Source: a virus. From it: a stretch of DNA of 20,951 bases. A model generated the notes under the pieces. It saw only the letters and a program-made list of their open reading frames with translations, searched no databases and was not told the origin of the DNA. Positions 13,300-19,334 of the stretch are shown here, in pieces (position 1 is the stretch's first letter; every line of letters starts with the position of its first letter). Where the stretch lies: positions 1-20,951 of the IMG/VR virus record IMGVR_UViG_3300020220_000413. One strand, written 5' to 3'. Position numbers and translations under genes: made by a program.

Positions 13300-13317
13300 T
13301 GTTGTATTAACGCAACA
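13300..13317. repeat. Inverted repeat TGTTG-N8-CAACA, copy 1
   Basis: TGTTG (13300-13304) and CAACA (13313-13317) with an 8-nt centre TATTAACG. It starts 3 nt upstream of the -35 box of the 13269-13296 promoter and includes the stop codon of the gene ending at 13307. The same arrangement recurs at 14622 and 15054. Confidence 0.7.
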
Positions 13318-13432
13318 ACAAAAAAATTAAAAACGAAAGCGCCATCACACCAAAAGTTACAAGGCGACCAAATAGAGCACCAATAAAGGCGCCTAACATA
13401 AAAATGATTGGTTGTGTTAAAGTAATTTCCAT
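13307..13432 (-). CDS. Small membrane protein (41 aa)
   Basis: The frame begins MEITLTQPIIFMLGAFIGAL and ends VMALSFLIFLLLR. It has one long or two short hydrophobic spans separated by the FGRL turn at residues 22-25. The start at 13432 lies 1 nt after the stop of the preceding gene, which favours coupling; upstream in-frame starts lie inside the neighbouring gene and are rejected. There is no similarity I recognise. Small membrane proteins in early phage regions may act on the host envelope, but nothing in this sequence shows that. Confidence 0.5.
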   Translation of the reverse strand: MEITLTQPIIFMLGAFIGALFGRLVTFGVMALSFLIFLLLR

Positions 13433-13433
13433 T

Positions 13434-13778
13434 TTATCTACGCATATTTGCTTGGTCACGAGCTTCTTCATCAGTAAAAATTGGTACAGCATTGCTCTTG
13501 TGCAAAGTACCAATACCTTTCATAGCCGTGCCAGTGTACACTTTGCCATGTATTGGTTTTGTGCAACCACCGCCAGGAACAAAAGATGAAAGACTAGGAT
13601 AATTTGGATTTTCACGAATAACAGAGCCTGTCACAACCGGCGACAACATCACTTTGACAGCCTTCAGAGGTTTTTTTGGTGCGTGCTTTTGCACTAATTC
13701 ATTCCAAGAATCACGAAGCTCACGCTGCTTAGCATTGAGCTTGTGCTTTTTAGATTTTTGATGAGTATGAATAATCAT
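13434..13778 (-). CDS. Conserved phage protein (LNAKQRELRDSW ... LHKSNAVPIF family)
   Basis: 114 residues. The N-terminus is very basic (KSKKHKLNAKQRELRDSWNE), the middle is Pro/Val-rich, and the C-terminal block has YPSLSSFVPGGGCTKPIHGK, VYTGTAMKGIGTLHKSNAVP and an end in ...ANMRR. I recognise this arrangement, especially Y-P-S-L..., VYTG and HKSN-x-[VI]-P-[VI]-F, from small proteins of many phages of unrelated hosts; all are of unknown function. The ATG overlaps the stop of the upstream 51-aa gene (ATGA at 13778-13775). Confidence 0.7.
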   Translation of the reverse strand: MIIHTHQKSKKHKLNAKQRELRDSWNELVQKHAPKKPLKAVKVMLSPVVTGSVIRENPNYPSLSSFVPGGGCTKPIHGKVYTGTAMKGIGTLHKSNAVPIFTDEEARDQANMRR

Positions 13779-13930
13779 TCTTCAAACTTGACACTGGAGA
13801 GGCCAGAATACATCAAACCCATGCCAGATGCGGCAACAATGCACAATATTACCAGACCAATATTTTGGTCGGCATCTATTGTGCCAGCCACACCAAACAA
13901 AAGAAAAAAACCAAGAATCAAGCGAATCAT
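13775..13930 (-). CDS. Small two-span membrane protein (51 aa)
   Basis: Found by direct reading. It begins MIRLILGFFLLFGVAGTIDA, then DQNIGLVILCIVAASGMGLM, and ends with a polar VKFEE. Two hydrophobic segments (about 3-17 and 24-41) flank a short acidic loop. It starts 3 nt after the stop of the preceding gene and overlaps the next start by 4 nt (ATGA). No family is recognised. It is comparable in size and place to the 41-aa membrane protein downstream. Confidence 0.6.
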   Translation of the reverse strand: MIRLILGFFLLFGVAGTIDADQNIGLVILCIVAASGMGLMYSGLSSVKFEE

Positions 13931-13933
13931 TGT

Positions 13934-14311
13934 TTATGCCGTAATGTAAGGTTTGTTCCACTTACCAACATTGATTCGAAAGTAGTATGCAGTATTGAAA
14001 TAATCAGTTTGAATATCCGATTCATCATACCAATTGGCACTCTTCATAGCCTTAAAAGCTTCTGTCAAAAATACCTTAGAAGTGCCGGTAAAGTGTTCAT
14101 GGAACCAATAAGGATTTACATCAATGCCAAACTTGCGAGCATCTTCACGGTCGCCATAGTCAGTAAAAAAATCAACCTTGCCAGACTTGAGCGTCAGCAC
14201 AATGGTCGAGTGATTACGCACCGAAAGCGTACCCTTAATACCGAACTTCTTCAGAACCGGCTTTAGGTTCTTAGCGATGGTAGCCTTCATTTCTTGATTC
14301 ATGTAAGCCAT
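13934..14311 (-). CDS. Conserved phage/plasmid protein of unknown function (125 aa)
   Basis: The start at 14311 (MAYMNQEMKATIAKNLKPVL) follows AAGGA at 7 nt; the longer frame from 14359 lacks such a site. The conserved pattern KKFGIKGTLSVRNHSTIVLT, ...SGKVDFF, YWFHEHFTG, ESDIQTDYFNTAYYFRINVG and the final KWNKPYI is one I recognise from proteins carried by diverse phages and plasmids, always without known function. The regular strands and conserved H/D residues suggest a globular domain. It follows the gene ending at 14322 with a 10-nt gap. Confidence 0.7.
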   Translation of the reverse strand: MAYMNQEMKATIAKNLKPVLKKFGIKGTLSVRNHSTIVLTLKSGKVDFFTDYGDREDARKFGIDVNPYWFHEHFTGTSKVFLTEAFKAMKSANWYDESDIQTDYFNTAYYFRINVGKWNKPYITA

Positions 14312-14321
14312 GATAAAATCC

Positions 14322-14576
14322 TTAAACTTGTGAATTAAAACCGAGATGAAACTCAGCAATTAACATTTTGGCGATATTGACATACTGACGAGCACGCTCA
14401 GTATCACCGAATGCCATAACTTCCTGAGAATCAGAAAGGTATGACATAACCACCATACCAGGTCCTGAAAACTTGAAAGTAATTGAATCTTTAACCGACT
14501 CAAGAATATCACTCTTGGTCGAACCGTACGCTTGCATTTCCCAAGCGATTTGTGATTTACTATCTCTTTTCATCAT
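14322..14576 (-). CDS. Small early protein (84 aa), predicted leaderless
   Basis: Start at ATG 14576 (MMKRDSKSQIAWEMQAYGST). An in-frame ATG at 14585 overlaps the -10 box and cannot be used from this promoter. Predicted transcription begins at 14577-14576, that is, on the start codon, and there is no Shine-Dalgarno sequence. The protein has a helical N-terminus, a strand-rich centre (ITFKFSGPGMVVMSYL, then SDSQEVMAFGD) and a C-terminal helix (ARQYVNIAKMLIAEFHLG). No family is recognised. Confidence 0.6.
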   Translation of the reverse strand: MMKRDSKSQIAWEMQAYGSTKSDILESVKDSITFKFSGPGMVVMSYLSDSQEVMAFGDTERARQYVNIAKMLIAEFHLGFNSQV

Positions 14577-14583
14577 GCAGTCC

Positions 14584-14611
14584 ATTATACGCAGGACTCG
14601 GCAATTGTCAA
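14584..14611 (-). promoter_or_regulatory. Strong sigma70-type promoter, predicted leaderless
   Basis: TTGACA (14611-14606), a 16-nt spacer starting ATTGCC, and TATAAT (14589-14584). The ATG at 14576 begins 8 nt after the -10 box, where transcription is expected to start. The first ten bases (TTGACAATTG) equal those of the 13269-13296 promoter. Confidence 0.88.
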
Positions 14612-14621
14612 GTGTTTTTGC

Positions 14622-14639
14622 TGTTGTATTTAAGCAACA
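14622..14639. repeat. Inverted repeat TGTTG-N8-CAACA, copy 2
   Basis: TGTTG (14622-14626), 8-nt centre TATTTAAG, CAACA (14635-14639). It lies 10 nt upstream of the -35 box of the 14584-14611 promoter, and the stop codon of the gene ending at 14630 lies in its centre. Confidence 0.7.
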
Positions 14640-15013
14640 CTTTTAGACTGTAGTTTTTCTACAACAGCCGCGCCGTGTTTACATTTTCCACGAAAACTAA
14701 ATCCAGTGCAAGTGCAAATATACCCATTCTCTCGAATTTCGACATTATATACTTTTTGACCAGACTGCACTTTAAATATTCGAACACCATCTTGTTTTTC
14801 AGTTTTAATTAGTTTCTGTAAACCAAGATGATTTACTATTTTAAATGTTCTATATCGTTTATCGATAGTAATAGATTGAGATTTACTGATAATGATTTCG
14901 TTATTATCGGCTCGAGCATATGCGATTAACCGATTATGATTATCCAGTAAATATGTGTGATTAGCCACGGGATAATCCGTGTTCCACACTGTAGTTTCTT
15001 TTAAAATTTGCAT
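14630..15013 (-). CDS. SWIM-type zinc finger protein
   Basis: 127 residues. The C-terminus YICTCTGFSFRGKCKHGAAV has the SWIM zinc-binding pattern C-x-C-x(n)-C-x-H (C100, C102, C111, H113). SWIM domains bind DNA or protein in bacterial SNF2 ATPases, MuDR-type transposases and some recombination regulators. The first 95 residues are strand-rich, with TYLLDNHNRLIAYARADNNE, and show no other domain. The ATG at 15013 has no Shine-Dalgarno sequence, and the promoter upstream predicts a start on the AUG itself or within 2 nt. A protein-binding or DNA-binding early function is the most that can be inferred. Confidence 0.65.
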   Translation of the reverse strand: MQILKETTVWNTDYPVANHTYLLDNHNRLIAYARADNNEIIISKSQSITIDKRYRTFKIVNHLGLQKLIKTEKQDGVRIFKVQSGQKVYNVEIRENGYICTCTGFSFRGKCKHGAAVVEKLQSKSVA

Positions 15014-15019
15014 GATGCC

Positions 15020-15047
15020 ATTTTATAGCAAATGGCTAAATTGTCAA
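15020..15047 (-). promoter_or_regulatory. Sigma70-type promoter, predicted leaderless
   Basis: TTGACA (15047-15042), a 16-nt spacer starting ATTTAGCC, then TAAAAT (15025-15020); TATAAA at 15027-15022 would give a 14-nt spacer. The ATG at 15013 begins 7-9 nt after the -10 box. The TTGACAATT start is shared with the promoters at 13296, 14611 and 19054. Confidence 0.8.
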
Positions 15048-15053
15048 GAGCTC

Positions 15054-15071
15054 TGTTGTTTTTTTACAACA
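15054..15071. repeat. Inverted repeat TGTTG-N8-CAACA, copy 3
   Basis: TGTTG (15054-15058), an 8-nt centre of seven T and one A, CAACA (15067-15071). The outermost centre bases also pair (TGTTGT/ACAACA). It lies 6 nt upstream of the -35 box at 15047 and directly after the stop of the gene ending at 15072. Confidence 0.7.
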
Positions 15072-15239
15072 TTAGCCTTTGAGTAAGACTTGATTGTTTT
15101 CTTCTCGCAAGTCTTCCTCAAACTCTTTCATTTCAAGTTGTTCAAGTTCTTTTTGCAAAGCTTCGGCTTGACCCTCGCTATTTGCAATTTGCAATTGAAT
15201 TTCTCTAATGCGCTGTTTGAGATGTTCTCTATAGGACAT
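15072..15239 (-). CDS. Small coiled-coil protein (55 aa)
   Basis: Found by direct reading. It begins MSYREHLKQRIREIQLQIAN, continues EGQAEALQKELEQLEMKEFE and ends NNQVLLKG. Regular Leu/Ile spacing and alternating charges over residues 5-45 predict a coiled coil, so it may dimerise or bind a partner. The start overlaps the end of the preceding gene (ATG inside its last codons). No family is recognised. The gene is followed directly by the inverted repeat and promoter for the next gene. Confidence 0.65.
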   Translation of the reverse strand: MSYREHLKQRIREIQLQIANSEGQAEALQKELEQLEMKEFEEDLREENNQVLLKG

Positions 15240-15378
15240 ATTCTTTTTCTTGTTTTAGAAGGCGATAATATGACTTATCGTGATGTTTGTTTTTCAGTTG
15301 TCGCTTTTGTTCATCTTCACCATTCTTTCGAAATTTTGTTTTTTCTGGCTTGATGATTTTTTTGGCACTGGTTTGCAT
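15229..15378 (-). CDS. Small very basic protein (49 aa)
   Basis: From ATG 15378 it reads MQTSAKKIIKPEKTKFRKNG, then a charged middle rich in Lys, Arg and Gln, and ends RLLKQEKEYVL. About a third of the residues are Lys or Arg, so it probably binds nucleic acid or is unfolded. AAGGAG is present, but at 13 nt from the ATG, a long spacing. An in-frame start at 15450 would overlap the glycosyltransferase gene by more than 50 nt and is less likely. It overlaps the next gene by 11 nt. Confidence 0.5.
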   Translation of the reverse strand: MQTSAKKIIKPEKTKFRKNGEDEQKRQLKNKHHDKSYYRLLKQEKEYVL

Positions 15379-15395
15379 TTTAGAAAATAATCTCC

Positions 15396-16148
15396 TTAGT
15401 CTATTAAAGTAATACCGGGTCCAATTGTTAGGACCTGTTTTTTCTTCCAAGGGTATTCACCGCCATATTGTTCTAGCGTTTGTTGATTTCCTTGAATAAA
15501 AAACTCTTTTGTAACGGATTTGGGATTGCCGTCTAATCGATAATTGCAAGTGTACTGTCGAGTACCTTCAAATTTTGGAAAATGCTTTTTTAATGCTGAA
15601 AAGAATTGTCTATCAGCACCCCATTGGCCGTACCAGGCATGGCCAACAGAAGTAGCAATATCACGGCGAATTCCAAAAGTTGAGGTATCAATGTGATATA
15701 GCGATGAATTAACATAAACAGGCCATTTGCCAAGTGATTCACAATTATCTTCACAAATAAATTCTCCATCTTTGTCGTATATATTTCTAAATGAATAAAC
15801 CCAATCGTAACCAGATTTTATTTTGTCAACGATTGTTTCTATGTGATTTGGTTCGTACCAATTGTCTTCATCAAGATAACAAATTACATCCGCATTTACA
15901 AGAAATGAACAAGCAGCATAAACACGATGGCCATACCAACCTTTTCCAATATTTTCTTCTAAAGCAATTGTTTTGATTGTTTTTTGACCACAATGGTCAT
16001 AGATGTATGGATGAATTTTTTCGTAATGTTCTTCACCATCTAAGAAAATGTAATGTGTTAAATCACTATAGGTTTGATTTTGAACCGTTTCAATACATTT
16101 AGCAAGATAGTCGGACCCGATAGTCGGCGTTACGACAGCAACTTTCAT
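15396..16148 (-). CDS. GT-A fold glycosyltransferase (family 2-like)
   Basis: 250 residues. The N-terminus MKVAVVTPTIGSDYLAKCIE is the nucleotide-binding first strand and helix of GT2-type enzymes. NQTYSDLTHYIFLDGEE, an ENIGKGWYGHRVYAA segment and the metal-binding DxD equivalent VICYLDEDNWYEP (D93-E94-D95) follow. The second half, with WGADRQFFSALKKHFP, is likely the acceptor part. Phage enzymes of this type modify DNA bases, capsid proteins or host surface sugars; nothing here decides between these. It lies among replication genes and its start overlaps the stop of the upstream DUF6433-like gene (ATGA). Confidence 0.8.
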   Translation of the reverse strand: MKVAVVTPTIGSDYLAKCIETVQNQTYSDLTHYIFLDGEEHYEKIHPYIYDHCGQKTIKTIALEENIGKGWYGHRVYAACSFLVNADVICYLDEDNWYEPNHIETIVDKIKSGYDWVYSFRNIYDKDGEFICEDNCESLGKWPVYVNSSLYHIDTSTFGIRRDIATSVGHAWYGQWGADRQFFSALKKHFPKFEGTRQYTCNYRLDGNPKSVTKEFFIQGNQQTLEQYGGEYPWKKKQVLTIGPGITLID

Positions 16149-16570
16149 AATAGGCCAGGAAATGCTTCGTCTACAAGTTTTGGTGTGAGATGTTTAATAC
16201 CTAAGTCTTTTTTAATAAGTTTTTCAAGCAACACAGCTTCATCTTTGTGAAGTGACTCTAAGGTAACAAGAAGCAGTTCAGTTTTTTTCTTATCTGTAAG
16301 ACCTAAAGGCCGTGAGGGATGATCTTTGACAAATCGATACATCTTAGTCATCTCAGAGTCAAGATATGTGTAATTCAAACCAGCAGGTTCAACCGCAGGC
16401 CTGTATTTTGGAATGTTAACATCAAATACAACATTTGGATGAAATGCAGCTTGCAAGAAAAGACGAAACATTGGATGATCGTATTTTTTTAGAACACTCA
16501 AACGATCTTGTTTTGTTGACGCTTTTTCAAAATCTTCAAAAATTTCAGAATATAGTTTTGCTGCACTCAT
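16145..16570 (-). CDS. DUF6433-like conserved phage protein
   Basis: 141 residues, mostly helical. The layout fits what I recall of the DUF6433 family of T4-like phages: an N-terminal LYSEIFEDFEKASTKQDRLS followed by VLKKYDHPMFRLFLQAAF, a short VNIPKYRPAVEPAG insert, MYRFVKDH, a helix LLLVTLESLHKDEAVLLEKL, and an ending KLVDEAFPGLL. The function is unknown. The family is common near replication genes, as here beside RNase H. The ribosome site is weak (TTGAGAAAAAC). Confidence 0.7.
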   Translation of the reverse strand: MSAAKLYSEIFEDFEKASTKQDRLSVLKKYDHPMFRLFLQAAFHPNVVFDVNIPKYRPAVEPAGLNYTYLDSEMTKMYRFVKDHPSRPLGLTDKKKTELLLVTLESLHKDEAVLLEKLIKKDLGIKHLTPKLVDEAFPGLL

Positions 16571-16581
16571 GTTTTTCTCAA

Positions 16582-17430
16582 TTAAAATTCATGTGCGACT
16601 TCAATAAGATTTTTAAGTCTGTTCGCAATCATGTAGTTCATAAATTCCTGCTTAGTTTTTCCCTTCGCAGATTCATATGTATTTAGTATATTTTGTTTTA
16701 GAACATCAGGAACTTTGGCTAAGTCAATCATTGTTTCATTACGAGAAAAATTACGAAGCATTTCATCTGTGCAGAAATCTTTAGGTTCTTGATTCAACCA
16801 CCTAATAATTTTAGATTCAGTTATTGGTTTTTGGCGTGTTGCAGATACAAAACAATCATCAGAGCTAAGAATATTAGGAATACCATCACTCTTATCTCCG
16901 CGAATAATAAGTTGTTTTAGTTGCACCAAAGGAAATGGTTCTTTGATGTGTTTTTTCAAAATAGGTGAAAACTGTTCAACATTTGAGTAACGCTGAAGTT
17001 GAGCAAAGTCTTTATCACTAGAAAGAATCATAATCTTTTCGGTGATAGAATATTTTTGCACAAGTGTACCGATAATGTCATCAGCTTCAGCACCGTCAAC
17101 ATCAATTACCTTGTATGGTGAGTTATGTTTTAATTCTTCACGAATTTTGTTTAGAGATTCAAAAATAGAAGTCCAGTCGTGACCTGAAGCTGCACGAGCT
17201 TTCTTACGACCAGCTTTATAATGTGGAAAATATTCACGGCGCCAGTAGTTGCGATTGTCACAAGCAATGATAATCTCTGGACCATGAGATTCTTTAAACT
17301 TTTTTACATAAGTCCGAATCGTGTTCAAAATCATATGACGAACAAGATTTTCGTCCACAGAAGACTTTGAAGAACCAATTTGTTCCATCAAGTTAGAAAT
17401 AGCAATTTGTTGGTAGTCAAATATAATCAT
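16582..17430 (-). CDS. rnh: RNase H, T4 rnh-type 5'-3' flap nuclease
   Basis: 282 residues (T4: 305). It aligns by eye along T4 RNase H: FDYQQIAIS (D5), HMILNTIRTYVKKFK, IIIACDNRNYWRREYFPHYK (D58), KVIDVDGAEADDIIGTLVQK (D112, E115, D117, D118), MILSSDKDFAQL (D139, D141), RYSNVEQFSP and IIRGDKSDGIPN (D179, D182). These acidic residues bind the two metal ions. The enzyme removes RNA primers and adjoining DNA from lagging-strand fragments and works with gp32. The start is the ATG at 17430, 9 nt after an extended -10 box, with almost no leader. Confidence 0.92.
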   Translation of the reverse strand: MIIFDYQQIAISNLMEQIGSSKSSVDENLVRHMILNTIRTYVKKFKESHGPEIIIACDNRNYWRREYFPHYKAGRKKARAASGHDWTSIFESLNKIREELKHNSPYKVIDVDGAEADDIIGTLVQKYSITEKIMILSSDKDFAQLQRYSNVEQFSPILKKHIKEPFPLVQLKQLIIRGDKSDGIPNILSSDDCFVSATRQKPITESKIIRWLNQEPKDFCTDEMLRNFSRNETMIDLAKVPDVLKQNILNTYESAKGKTKQEFMNYMIANRLKNLIEVAHEF

Positions 17431-17439
17431 AGTGCTCTC

Positions 17440-17448
17440 AGTATAACA
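17440..17448 (-). promoter_or_regulatory. Extended -10 promoter candidate for rnh
   Basis: TG-T-TATACT (17448-17440) is an extended -10 element. No good -35 is present at 16-18 nt; TTGCCG is 20 nt away. The predicted start at about 17433 gives a leader of roughly 3 nt before the ATG at 17430. Confidence 0.5.
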
Positions 17449-17473
17449 CCATTATGTAGGTTATGCGGCAATC

Positions 17474-17935
17474 TTACTGTTCAGTGTCTCTTTTTTGTAT
17501 GGCAAAAATTAAATCGGCAATAAAATTATGGTCTAAGTCGGTAGAGTTATTGTCTTCGAATGGTATAATTTGCACATCATCCGTTTTTTCATCATACCAT
17601 GCCCAAATACAAACCTCTTCTTTTGGCCGATGAATCAAAGCCCAAGGTGTAATGTCATGTGGAGGAAATTCTTTTGTTAATGAGTCTTTATGCACAAAGA
17701 CAGCGAAAGATTTTGTAGTTCTGTCAGCACTCTCTTGATAAACGTATTCACCGTTTTCATCTTCAGTTTCAAGATCGGCAAAACCATCAAAAATAATTTT
17801 TACACCATAAGGTGCATTACCAGAATCATTTCCTGGATACAAGTTTTCATCTTCATCCATTGTTAAAACAAATTCACGAACCCAACCTTCAATAACTGGC
17901 GAATAATCTCGCTCATCGTCTAGATAAATTGTCAT
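17474..17935 (-). CDS. Acidic protein of unknown function (153 aa)
   Basis: It begins MTIYLDDERDYSPVIEGWVR and is rich in Asp and Glu (GYVYQESADR-like acidic stretches; EDENGEYVYQES is visible). It contains TPWALIHRPKEEVCIWAWYD, a segment with three Trp and a hydrophobic core, and ends in a short helix FIADLIFAIQKRD. It looks like a compact beta-rich protein. I know no family. The start overlaps the stop of the preceding 354-aa gene (ATGA at 17935-17932), so both are read from the promoter at 19026-19054. Confidence 0.6.
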   Translation of the reverse strand: MTIYLDDERDYSPVIEGWVREFVLTMDEDENLYPGNDSGNAPYGVKIIFDGFADLETEDENGEYVYQESADRTTKSFAVFVHKDSLTKEFPPHDITPWALIHRPKEEVCIWAWYDEKTDDVQIIPFEDNNSTDLDHNFIADLIFAIQKRDTEQ

Positions 17936-18996
17936 TTTATTACCTTGAGTAAAATAGTATCAGTATTTAAGCGGCCGCTCATAACACTTTCAACGGCACG
18001 AATGCCATCCATATAATTACGAAGCATCACTTTTCCTCCATTTAGGACTTCTGGCACACTCACCTCCGGCTTTCGGAGTTTCTTCTGAACTGACTTCGTT
18101 TCGTTAAAGTTTTGAATTGTTGTACCTTTAATTGAAAAACCACCAGCATCGTTTGCGTGATAACAACCAACTTTACGAGTTTTTGTGTTGTAAACCCATA
18201 GTTGCATTGCTCCTAGAATAGTCTTAACATCAATTGATTTTAGATTAAGTTCTTTAAACTCTTCGCAAATTTTAACTTTTGCAACAAGCTGATCAGGACT
18301 TTTATTCTTACGTTTGCGTGGTTTACGAGTTTTGGCTGCTTCACCTGAAAGTTTTTGACAATCAAGAATTACTTGATCACAAAAAGAAACCAACTTTTTA
18401 ATGTTAGGTTTTGTAAAGTTAGACCAAGCTTCTTTTACATCTTTATCGGTGCTTGTAAGTGCTTCATCAAATTGTTGACGGCGCTTTCGAGACCAATCAA
18501 CAATGTGTCGAGTATGCGCCTGTTTAACATTCATTGTATGAAATAAACCGTACGGTGAAGTGTTTGCTTTAAAGTTAGAAAGAATCAATTCATCAATCTG
18601 ACCTTCAAGTTCACCAATGCACTCTGAAGCTCTCTCACGAATGCGGTCTTGAATATTAACCACATTTTCTTTACTCTCTTCAGTCTCTTCAAACTTTTTG
18701 GAAGAAAGTTCTTTTCGAATTAATTCAACTTCATTTTCCAACCAAGTTTGATTTTCAATTGGCAGAGTGGCACCGTTTGCTACAATACGGCATACGAAAC
18801 CAAAAGTTGAAGATTTTTTTCTGATTACCGGTTTAGCATCAAGCTTGTGTTTCTTCTTTAAGAACTCAAGAGCATACTTTTGCGAATCTTTATTTTCTTT
18901 GTTTTGCGAATACCAAGACAAAGCACTTAAAATGTCGGTTTTTGTAATTTCGCCAGAAAATTTAGGTTCAAAATTTACAACGCGAGCGCGAGGCAT
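17932..18996 (-). CDS. Conserved T4-like phage protein of unknown function (354 aa)
   Basis: First gene after a strong promoter, with ATG at 18996 after AAGGACTTTAA. The N-terminal part (ITKTDILSALSWYSQNKENK) and a strand-helix segment are followed by helical, charged stretches, a very basic patch TRKPRKRKNKSPDQLVAKVK (residues about 221-240) and a conserved C-terminal domain: GAMQLWVYNTKTRKVGCYHA, SIKGTTIQNFNE, KKLRKP. I recognise the C-terminal block from large T4-like phages of aquatic bacteria, where it has no known function. The basic patch suggests nucleic-acid binding. Confidence 0.65.
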   Translation of the reverse strand: MPRARVVNFEPKFSGEITKTDILSALSWYSQNKENKDSQKYALEFLKKKHKLDAKPVIRKKSSTFGFVCRIVANGATLPIENQTWLENEVELIRKELSSKKFEETEESKENVVNIQDRIRERASECIGELEGQIDELILSNFKANTSPYGLFHTMNVKQAHTRHIVDWSRKRRQQFDEALTSTDKDVKEAWSNFTKPNIKKLVSFCDQVILDCQKLSGEAAKTRKPRKRKNKSPDQLVAKVKICEEFKELNLKSIDVKTILGAMQLWVYNTKTRKVGCYHANDAGGFSIKGTTIQNFNETKSVQKKLRKPEVSVPEVLNGGKVMLRNYMDGIRAVESVMSGRLNTDTILLKVIK

Positions 18997-19025
18997 TTAA
19001 AGTCCTTCACATAATTTAAAATGTC

Positions 19026-19054
19026 AGTTTAACAGAAATAAAACAAATTGTCAA
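19026..19054 (-). promoter_or_regulatory. Sigma70-type promoter for the gene at 18996
   Basis: TTGACA (19054-19049), a 17-nt spacer starting ATTTG, then TAAACT (19031-19026) with an extended -10 TGT. It gives a leader of about 23 nt with an AAGGA ribosome site. It shares the TTGACAATT start with the three leaderless promoters but lacks their inverted repeat. The rest of the gap up to 19157 holds no gene I can support; a 16-codon hydrophobic frame and TATAAATG (19092-19085) were seen there. Confidence 0.8.
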
Positions 19055-19157
19055 CCAGAAGGCGGCAATTTTTTATTTGTTGGTTCATTTATACAGGCAA
19101 TCATGTAATAAGGCAAGTATAAACACGACAACCATATTTTTACGCAAAAATCAAAAA

Positions 19158-19334
19158 TCATTTTTTATAATTATTACATTCTTTTCGAAACTTTTCATTA
19201 GCAGTGATTGCTTTGCCGTGGTCGGCATTTGGATTATTTTTTCGCCAACTATCTTGTTTTCTTTGAACACATTGATCTACTGGATCAGAACATGCAATCA
19301 AAATAAATGAAATCAATAAAACTATATATCTCAT
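19158..19334 (-). CDS. Small lipoprotein (58 aa)
   Basis: It begins MRYIVLLISFILIACSDPVD: a short basic N-terminus, a hydrophobic segment and an LIAC lipobox, so the mature protein would start at C15 and be lipid-anchored. The mature part is polar (QCVQRKQDSWRKNNPNADHG) and has two more cysteines, C22 and one in RKECNNYKK at the end. The ATG overlaps the stop of the preceding gene (ATGA at 19334-19331); the in-frame TTG three codons earlier is less likely. It could be an outer-membrane spanin (Rz1-like), but that is inference only. Confidence 0.7.
   Translation of the reverse strand: MRYIVLLISFILIACSDPVDQCVQRKQDSWRKNNPNADHGKAITANEKFRKECNNYKK

Noticed and set aside
14577-14585. ATG at 14585 as start of the small early gene
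   Set aside because: It overlaps the -10 box of the strong promoter, so it cannot be in the transcript.
19088-19138. Tiny hydrophobic frame (MVVVFILALLHDCLYK) and TATAAATG box
   Set aside because: Only 16 codons, no ribosome site, no proper lipobox; the box has no gene suitably placed downstream.
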